A DNA stretch of 5,613 nucleotides from Pseudomonadota bacterium (lineage in GTDB: Bacteria > Pseudomonadota > Gammaproteobacteria > Xanthomonadales > Xanthomonadaceae): contig JAHWKC010000165.1 of NCBI GenBank assembly GCA_019348095.1, positions 1 through 5,613 on the forward strand. The letters run 5' to 3'. The notes beneath the pieces were generated by a model. The model worked only from the letters and a program-made list of their open reading frames with translations. It was not told the origin of the DNA and searched no databases. Shown piece after piece: positions 1-5,613 of the stretch; within the stretch, counting starts at the first letter, position 1, and each line of letters starts with the position of its first letter. The position numbers and the translations under genes are program-made.

Positions 1-185
1 ATCACGGGAAGCTCGCCCAGCTCCCGCCGTGCCGCGTCGAAGACCGCTGCCCCAGGGCCGCGCTGCCAGCGTCCGCGCAGTGCCGTGCGCTCCTTCCTGG
101 GCACGGCCCAGTAGGCGACGAACCCGCGGAAGTGGTCGACCCGGGTCATATCGAACAGCTCGAAGGTGCGGCGCAGGCGCTCGGT
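1..185 (-). other. malQ: Segment resembling 4-alpha-glucanotransferase (MalQ, GH77), in frame with the MidA segment
   Basis: The last ~61 codons of the minus-strand reading frame begin T-E-R-L-R-R-T-F-E-L-F-D, then R-V-D-H-F-R-G-F-V-A-Y-W-A-V-P, then G-R-W-Q-R-G-P-G and L-G-E-L-P-V. This order is that of amylomaltase/disproportionating enzyme (GH77), which transfers glucan chains between malto-oligosaccharides. The Asp of R-V-D-H-F is the family's catalytic nucleophile. The MalQ N-terminal half is not present; MidA sequence stands in its place. The rest of MalQ, including the acid/base Glu in the I-A-E-D-L-G motif, would lie beyond the left edge. Identification is from remembered motifs, not a search. 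Confidence 0.8.
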
Positions 186-1226
186 CTCATCAGTGATGCG
201 CTCGATCCGCTCGAGCACGCCGGCCAGACCGTTGCCGAGCAGGAAGCTGGCCTGGTTGCAGTAGCCGGCGAAGTCGAACCCGGCCGCGACCCCGGCTTCG
301 GCCAGCGCGGTGAAATCGACCGATGCGGTCAGGTCCTGCAGGCCCGGCCACAGCAGCGGCTCGCCGTGCATGCGGTGGCGGTAGAACGCGCGCAGGGTGC
401 CGTCGCTGCGCTCGGGCAGGTAGTACTCGGCGCGCGGATAGCCGTAGTCGACAAACAGCATTGCGCCGCGCTTGAGCCCGCCCGATACCGCCTGGATCCA
501 GTACGGCAACTGCGGCAGCACCTCGGAGCGGTAGCCGTCGGGCAGCGCGCGCTCGAGCCGGCGCTCGATGTGGCGCACGGCATTGCCCAGGAACGCATCG
601 GCCGGGCGCAGCGCACGCGCGAAGCCGTCGCCCTCCAGCACCACGTGCTCCTCGTGGACATCGCCGCCGCGCAGCGCAAAGCGCGGCGTCGGCAGCGCAT
701 CGATCACCTCGTTGGCGAACAGCACGCCCTGCCAGTCGTGCGGCAGAGGCGCGTCGAGCCATTCGACCAGCTCGAACAGTGGCGGTGTGAGGCGCTGCTG
801 CAGGCGCTCGCGCTGGCGTTGCTTCAACTGCGCGCTCGGTTCGAGGATCGCGTAGCGGTCGGGCAGCGCGTCGAGTTCGAGCAGGCGCTTGAGCATGACC
901 TCGGCGAACGCACCGGTGCCGCCGCCCAGTTCGAGGAACATCGCGTCCGGTCCGATCTGCTGCAGCACCGGGGCGACGCTCTCGCCGACGCAGGCGGCAA
1001 AGATCGGCCCCAGCTCCGGCGCGGTCACGAAATCGCCGGCCTGGCCGAACTTGCTGGCGCCAGCGCTGTAGTAGCCCAGCCCCGGCGCATACAGGGCCAG
1101 TTCCATGAAGCGTGAAAACGCGATCGCGCCATCGCTGGCGGCGATCTCGGCGCGGATCGCCTCGCTCAGCCGGGCGCTGTGCGCGGCCGCGTCGGCATCG
1201 GGCGGTGGCAGGGTGAAATCGCTCAC
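1..1226 (-). CDS. midA: MidA-family SAM-dependent methyltransferase with its C-terminus replaced by a MalQ-like segment (partial, runs off left edge)
   Basis: Reading leftwards from the GTG at 1224-1226 there are 408 codons without a stop. The N-terminal ~345 residues read as the MidA/NDUFAF7 family (COG1565, DUF185). That family consists of class I methyltransferases; the mitochondrial member methylates an arginine of a complex I subunit, while bacterial substrates are mostly unknown. Visible family signatures are R-F-M-E-L-A-L-Y-A-P-G-L-G-Y-Y near residue 40, the SAM-binding E99-L-G-G-G-T-G105, F-A-N-E-V-I-D-A-L-P near 170, a D-Y-G-Y motif, and G-Y-C-N-Q-A-S-F-L-L-G-N-G-L near 325-340. From about residue 348 the expected MidA ending (a G-E-M-G-E-R-F-type motif) is absent and the sequence becomes MalQ-like. 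The GTG start is chosen because family N-termini begin at about this distance; the ribosome site is weak. The gene is divergent from the SDR gene. MidA identity is confident; whether the fused form is real or functional is not. Confidence 0.85.
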   Translation of the reverse strand, partial: MSDFTLPPPDADAAAHSARLSEAIRAEIAASDGAIAFSRFMELALYAPGLGYYSAGASKFGQAGDFVTAPELGPIFAACVGESVAPVLQQIGPDAMFLELGGGTGAFAEVMLKRLLELDALPDRYAILEPSAQLKQRQRERLQQRLTPPLFELVEWLDAPLPHDWQGVLFANEVIDALPTPRFALRGGDVHEEHVVLEGDGFARALRPADAFLGNAVRHIERRLERALPDGYRSEVLPQLPYWIQAVSGGLKRGAMLFVDYGYPRAEYYLPERSDGTLRAFYRHRMHGEPLLWPGLQDLTASVDFTALAEAGVAAGFDFAGYCNQASFLLGNGLAGVLERIERITDETERLRRTFELFDMTRVDHFRGFVAYWAVPRKERTALRGRWQRGPGAAVFDAARRELGELPV

Positions 1227-1268
1227 GGCGGTGGCACTCGCGTTTACATCGGGCGTGACGGTCGCGCA

Positions 1269-1274
1269 GGATAG
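1269..1274 (-). promoter_or_regulatory. Possible -10 element for the minus-strand methyltransferase gene
   Basis: Read on the minus strand this is TATCCT in the context GGCTATCCTG, four of six matches to the sigma-70 -10 consensus, 43 bp before the GTG start. No convincing -35 lies 16-18 bp upstream, so this is a weak candidate only. Confidence 0.2.
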
Positions 1275-1290
1275 CCGTTCGTGTGGCAAT

Positions 1291-1305
1291 GGCCGATGAT
1301 CGGCC
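1291..1305. promoter_or_regulatory. 15-bp perfect palindrome in the divergent intergenic region
   Basis: GGCCGAT-G-ATCGGCC is a perfect 7-bp inverted repeat around one central base. It lies between the divergent methyltransferase and SDR genes, just outside REP pair 1. The size and symmetry would fit a dimeric regulator's operator, but I do not recognise a known site, and in GC-rich DNA such a palindrome can occur by chance. Confidence 0.3.
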
Positions 1306-1311
1306 GCCCCT

Positions 1312-1378
1312 GTAGGAGCGGCTTCAGCCGCGATGCCGCGCAACCACGGCAAACGCTCGCGGCTGAAGCCGCTCCTAC
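1312..1378. repeat. REP-like inverted pair, copy 1
   Basis: Two perfect 22-bp inverted arms, 1312-1333 and 1357-1378, flank a 23-bp spacer. The arm core is GTAGGAGCGGCTTCAGCCGC. Each arm also contains its own small palindrome (GCGGCT-TC-AGCCGC), which is typical of REP elements. A 26-bp block (1309-1334) is identical to 4748-4773 in copy 2. In Xanthomonadaceae and pseudomonads such pairs are dispersed in intergenic DNA and are thought to be mobilised by RAYT transposases; none is in the window. This copy ends 12 bp before the purine-rich ribosome site of the SDR gene. Confidence 0.9.
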
Positions 1379-1390
1379 CAAAGCCCCTCT

Positions 1391-1399
1391 GGAAGAGAG
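1391..1399 (+). promoter_or_regulatory. Ribosome-binding site deciding between two SDR starts
   Basis: The purine run GGAAGAGAG directly abuts the ATG at 1400, too close for good initiation there. A second in-frame ATG at 1406 lies about 8 nt from the GGAAGAG core, a normal spacing. The site therefore favours translation starting at 1406, which removes Met-Ser from the longest reading frame. Confidence 0.55.
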
Positions 1400-2143
1400 A
1401 TGTCGATGCCCGCAGCTCCCGTCGCCCTCGTCACCGGTTCGGCCCGCCGCCTCGGCGCGGCGATCTCGCGCGCGCTGCATGCGGCCGGCTTTGATCTGGC
1501 CCTGCATTACCGCAACTCGCGCGAGGAGGTCGAATCGCTGGCCGCCGAACTCGAGCGCGCACGCCCCGGCAGCACGCTGATCCTGCAGGCGGACCTGGCC
1601 GATATCGAGCGCGTGCCCGAGCTGGTCGCCAGCACGACGCGGCATTTCGGCCGTCTCGACGCGCTGGTCAACAACGCGTCCGGCTTCTCGCCCACCCCGA
1701 TCGGCCAGGCCACCCCGGCGCAATGGGATGCGCTGTTCGCGAGCAACGCGCGCGCGCCGTTCTTCCTGGCCCAGGCCGCGGCAAGCCACCTGCGGGAGGC
1801 CGGCGGCGCGATCGTCAACTTGACCGACATCTACGGCGAGCGCCCGCTGCACGAGCACACGATCTACTGCATGGCCAAGGCCGCGTTGCTGATGGCGACC
1901 CGGTCGCTGGCGCTGGAGCTGGGCCCGCAGGTACGGGTCAACGCGGTGTCGCCGGGCGCGGTGCTGTGGCCGGAAAATTCGACCGATATCGCCGCGCACG
2001 ACGCCCTACTCGCGCGCACGCCGCTCGCGCGCACCGGCACCCCGGAGGAAGTCGCCGAGGCGGTGCGCTGGCTGCTGCAGGACGCGTCCTACTCGACCGG
2101 CCAGGTGCTGTACCTGGATGGCGGGCGAATGCTTGCCCGCTGA
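1400..2143 (+). CDS. Pteridine reductase-type short-chain dehydrogenase (FolM/PTR1-like)
   Basis: A 247-residue classical SDR (245 if started at 1406) that probably reduces oxidised pterins or dihydrofolate with NADPH in the cytoplasm. The Rossmann nucleotide motif is T12-G-S-A-R-R-L-G19; the following H-Y-R-N-S at 36-40, with basic residues, fits NADPH preference and resembles PTR1. N-N-A-S is at 91-94. The active site reads D143, Y156 and K160: the usual SDR serine is replaced by Asp exactly 13 residues before the Tyr, the arrangement of Leishmania PTR1 (Asp181, Tyr194, Lys198). That is the main reason for calling a pteridine reductase rather than a 3-oxoacyl-ACP reductase. The C-terminus S-T-G-Q-V-L-Y-L-D-G-G is standard for SDRs. 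The gene is divergent from the MidA-type gene. Substrate is inferred; folM would be the likely symbol but is not proven, so it is left blank. Confidence 0.85.
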   Translation: MSMPAAPVALVTGSARRLGAAISRALHAAGFDLALHYRNSREEVESLAAELERARPGSTLILQADLADIERVPELVASTTRHFGRLDALVNNASGFSPTPIGQATPAQWDALFASNARAPFFLAQAAASHLREAGGAIVNLTDIYGERPLHEHTIYCMAKAALLMATRSLALELGPQVRVNAVSPGAVLWPENSTDIAAHDALLARTPLARTGTPEEVAEAVRWLLQDASYSTGQVLYLDGGRMLAR

Positions 2144-2202
2144 GGGGCGCATCCGGCACCTGCGTCCGGCCGCACGAGGCACGCAAAGGGTGATTGCAGA
2201 CT

Positions 2203-2216
2203 GGGCTGACCAGCCC
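2203..2216 (+). other. Small perfect hairpin after the SDR gene
   Basis: GGGCTG-AC-CAGCCC is a 6-bp GC-rich stem 60 bp after the SDR stop. No T-run follows (CGCTCCTT), so a classic intrinsic terminator is not supported. It could be a weak terminator or an mRNA 3' end structure. Confidence 0.25.
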
Positions 2217-2222
2217 CGCTCC

Positions 2223-2236
2223 TTGCAGCCATGCAA
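2223..2236. other. Short inverted repeat TTGCA-N4-TGCAA
   Basis: A 5-bp perfect inverted repeat with a 4-bp spacer, 100 bp before the peptidase start. It is relatively AT-rich for the surroundings and operator-like in shape, but too short to assign to any regulator. Confidence 0.2.
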
Positions 2237-2292
2237 CGCCAGCCCCGCGGCAGCCCGGCCTACGCCCCTGGCAGCCTACAGGCGCCGCGTTA

Positions 2293-2314
2293 GAAGCTAA
2301 GCTTCGGCTTTCTT
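2293..2314 (+). terminator. Weak terminator-like or leader hairpin ahead of the peptidase gene
   Basis: Two overlapping short stems can form: GAAGC-TAA-GCTTC (2293-2305) and AAGC-TTCG-GCTT (2299-2310), the second with a stable UUCG tetraloop and followed by TCTT. It lies just ahead of the peptidase ribosome site, so it may end SDR transcription or sit in the peptidase mRNA leader. The stems are short and the T-run is broken. Confidence 0.25.
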
Positions 2315-2335
2315 GCCTCCTCGGGGAATGCTCAC

Positions 2336-4348
<2,013 letters not shown>

Positions 4349-4374
4349 GGCCGCGCCTCCGGGGCGACGTAGGC

Positions 4375-4402
4375 TGGACCATCACCGGGAGTGGGCTAGC
4401 GT
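4375..4402 (+). promoter_or_regulatory. Possible promoter for the thioredoxin-like gene
   Basis: TGGACC (4375-4380) and TAGCGT (4397-4402) stand 16 bp apart, giving 4/6 and 3/6 matches to the sigma-70 -35 and -10 consensus. The -10 candidate lies in a hairpin loop. Weak; read-through from the peptidase gene 82 bp upstream is equally possible. Confidence 0.2.
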
Positions 4403-4411
4403 CTGGCCCAC
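4391..4411 (+). other. Hairpin between the peptidase and thioredoxin-like genes
   Basis: GTGGGC (4391-4396) pairs perfectly with GCCCAC (4406-4411) around a 9-nt loop. No T-run follows. It ends 19 bp before the thioredoxin-like start codon and could be a leader structure, an attenuating stem or chance. Confidence 0.3.
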
Positions 4412-4430
4412 CTCCGACGCCAAGGCCGCG

Positions 4431-4754
4431 ATGGTGATCACCCGCGCATATGCCGATAGCGAACCCTCGCGCGCCGAGATCGATGCCGCGGCCGGGCCGC
4501 TGGTTGTCGAATTCGGCGCGCCGTGGTGCGGCCATTGCATCGCCGCGCAGGCGCCGATCGGGGCGGCGCTCGAACCTTATCCGGGCGTGCGCCACATCAA
4601 GGTCGAGGACGGCCGCGGGCGGCCGCTGGGGCGCTCGTTCCGGGTCAAGTTGTGGCCGACGCTGGTGTTCCTGCGCGACGGCGAGGAGATCGCCCGCCTG
4701 GTGCGGCCGACCGACGCGGCCGCAATCGGCGAGGCGCTGCAGCAGATCCTGTAG
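4431..4754 (+). CDS. Thioredoxin-fold protein with a C-G-H-C active site
   Basis: A 107-residue protein, the normal size of a single thioredoxin domain (E. coli TrxA is about 108). The redox motif is W32-C33-G-H-C36, and the cis-proline loop is W75-P76-T77. Thioredoxin's buried Asp before the active site is Glu27 here. There is no signal peptide, so it should act in the cytoplasm as a dithiol/disulfide exchange protein. C-G-H-C is the motif of protein disulfide isomerases rather than the C-G-P-C of TrxA and usually gives a higher redox potential, so this is probably an accessory thioredoxin, not the main one. The start at 4431 has only a weak AAGG (4422-4425). The peptidase gene ends 82 bp upstream. 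The TAG stop (4752-4754) falls within REP pair 2. Confidence 0.88.
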   Translation: MVITRAYADSEPSRAEIDAAAGPLVVEFGAPWCGHCIAAQAPIGAALEPYPGVRHIKVEDGRGRPLGRSFRVKLWPTLVFLRDGEEIARLVRPTDAAAIGEALQQIL

Positions 4755-4824
4755 GAGCGGCTTCAGCCGCGATTGGGGCTCGCGCGGGCAACCGGACTGC
4801 GATCGCGGCTGAAGCCGCTCCTGC
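4751..4824. repeat. REP-like inverted pair, copy 2
   Basis: The left arm 4751-4772 is identical over 22 bp to the left arm of copy 1. The right arm 4803-4824 is its inverted complement with one change (G at 4823 where A is expected). The spacer is about 30 bp and differs from copy 1 except for a short GCAACC stretch. The pair overlaps the last base of the final Leu codon and the whole stop codon of the thioredoxin-like gene. At a 3' end it may stabilise the transcript or help end transcription. Confidence 0.9.
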
Positions 4825-4846
4825 GGCGCTGCGGCACTGCGGCACG
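4823..4846. repeat. Three imperfect 8-bp tandem repeats
   Basis: GCGGCGCT, GCGGCACT and GCGGCACG follow each other directly at the right end of REP pair 2. Short and imperfect; probably slippage in GC-rich DNA rather than a functional site. Confidence 0.4.
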
Positions 4847-4962
4847 GGCCACCACGCTGCGTAGACGCGGGCGCGCCTATACCGGCGCCACCCGGGTCTC
4901 TCGAGGTGCGGCCAGATGTGTGTTCAGACAGCGCGAGCGCGGCGCGCCGTGGCTCTCCCGGC

Positions 4963-4980
4963 ATGAACGTCGTGCCATGA
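4963..4980 (+). other. Five-codon upstream reading frame overlapping the glycosyltransferase start
   Basis: ATG-AAC-GTC-GTG-CCA-TGA encodes M-N-V-V-P and ends with its TGA overlapping the glycosyltransferase ATG (ATGA at 4977-4980). This is the geometry of translational coupling. It has no good ribosome site of its own and may be chance. Confidence 0.25.
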
Positions 4981-5613
4981 AGATCGCCCAGATCGCGCCC
5001 CTGTGCGAGGCGGTGCCGCCGCGGCTGTACGGTGGCACCGAGCGCGTGGTCGCGCACCTGAGCGATGCGCTGGTCGAGGCCGGGCATGCGGTGACGCTGT
5101 TCGCCGCGGCCGATGCCGACACCCGCGCGGCGCTGGTGCCGGTGCGCGAGCGGGCCATCCGGTTGGATCCGGCGCCGCTCAAGTCCGAGCTGGCCGCGCA
5201 CCTGTCGATGCTGCACGAGGTGCACGCGCGGGCCGGCGAGTTCGACGTGCTGCACTTCCATCTCGACCTGCTGCACTATCCGGTCTTCGCCGACTGCGCG
5301 TCGCGCACCCTGACCACGCTGCACGGTCGCCTCGACTTGGACGACCTGCCGGGCGTGTACCGGCGCTGGCCGCAGTTTCCGCTGGTGTCGATCTCGCAGC
5401 GCCAGCGCGCGCCGCTGCCCGACGCCAACTGGTTCGGTACCGTGCACCACGGACTGCCGCTGGAGCTGTATCCGCTCACGCCGCGGCCGCGCGGCGGCTA
5501 TCTGGCGTTCCTGGGCCGAACCTCGCCGGAGAAGGGGCTGGCCCGCGCGATCGCGGTCGCCCGCCGCGCCGGCCTGCCGCTGAGGATCGCGGCCAAGGTG
5601 GACGACGTCGACC
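4977..5613 (+). CDS. Family-4 glycosyltransferase (GT-B fold), partial, cut by the right edge
   Basis: The first 212 residues are present, roughly the N-terminal domain and the start of the second. The N-terminus M-K-I-A-Q-I-A-P-L followed by P-P-R-L-Y-G-G-T-E-R-V-V is the glycine-rich first strand-loop-helix of GT4 enzymes. T-L-H-G-R-L near 114-119 and V-H-H-G-L-P near 156-161 are typical inter-strand motifs. Y-L-A-F-L-G-R-T-S-P-E-K-G-L near 175-188 opens the nucleotide-sugar-binding domain. The catalytic E-x7-E region would lie beyond the window. GT4 enzymes are retaining transferases using NDP-sugars; donor and acceptor cannot be told from this part. It is not glycogen synthase GlgA, whose N-terminus differs. 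The start has no clear Shine-Dalgarno site, but homologues of this type begin at this M-K-I-A-Q-I. Confidence 0.88.
   Translation, partial: MKIAQIAPLCEAVPPRLYGGTERVVAHLSDALVEAGHAVTLFAAADADTRAALVPVRERAIRLDPAPLKSELAAHLSMLHEVHARAGEFDVLHFHLDLLHYPVFADCASRTLTTLHGRLDLDDLPGVYRRWPQFPLVSISQRQRAPLPDANWFGTVHHGLPLELYPLTPRPRGGYLAFLGRTSPEKGLARAIAVARRAGLPLRIAAKVDDVD

Noticed and set aside
132..1115. Long plus-strand open frame (327 codons)
   Set aside because: It is antisense to the clearly recognisable MidA coding sequence. Its product is rich in A, R, Q, E and V with no family motif, as expected for a shadow frame in high-GC DNA.
1312..1378. REP pair 1 read as an intrinsic terminator or CRISPR-like repeat
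   Set aside because: There is no T-run after the stem. The copies are inverted pairs rather than regularly spaced direct repeats, so REP is the better reading.
1244..1999. Minus-strand open frame (251 codons) opposite the SDR gene
   Set aside because: Antisense to a gene with a full SDR motif set and passes through REP pair 1; no family signature.
4878..4883. TATACC as a -10 box for the glycosyltransferase gene
   Set aside because: No -35-like hexamer at the right distance, and it lies almost 100 bp before the start codon; not strong enough to list as a feature.

Overview
The window looks like ordinary chromosomal DNA of a high-GC gammaproteobacterium, most likely Xanthomonadaceae/Lysobacteraceae (Lysobacter, Luteimonas or Stenotrophomonas type). 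This rests on the strong G/C preference at third codon positions, the gene types, and two copies of a REP-like inverted repeat with the core GTAGGAGCGGCTTCAGCCGC. The assignment comes from pattern recognition, not from a search.

Layout. The left part, on the minus strand, is a MidA-family (COG1565/DUF185) SAM-dependent methyltransferase starting at a GTG at 1226. Near 168-190 its reading frame passes without a stop into a sequence that reads as 4-alpha-glucanotransferase (MalQ, GH77), including the R-V-D-H-F-R-G-F nucleophile motif, and leaves the window at position 1. Divergent from it, after a gap holding a 15-bp palindrome and REP pair 1, is a pteridine-reductase-type SDR (FolM/PTR1-like, to 2143). 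A 192-bp gap with several small inverted repeats precedes an exported S9-family serine peptidase (2336-4348). After 82 bp comes a small CGHC thioredoxin-fold protein (4431-4754) whose stop codon lies inside REP pair 2. A further 222-bp gap leads to a family-4 glycosyltransferase (from 4977) cut by the right edge.

Function. The genes do not form an obvious single pathway. The SDR probably reduces oxidised pterins or folates in the cytoplasm. The S9 peptidase probably cleaves short peptides in the periplasm. The thioredoxin-like protein is a cytoplasmic dithiol protein, and the glycosyltransferase acts on an unknown acceptor. The peptidase and thioredoxin genes may share a transcript, but nothing proves it.

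I found no mobile element with a transposase, no CRISPR array, no RNA gene and no defence system. The observation most worth checking is the in-frame MidA-MalQ junction, which is either a real recombination product or an assembly join. The other points of interest concern how the REP pairs sit against gene ends: one supplies a stop codon, and the other stands directly in front of a ribosome-binding site.
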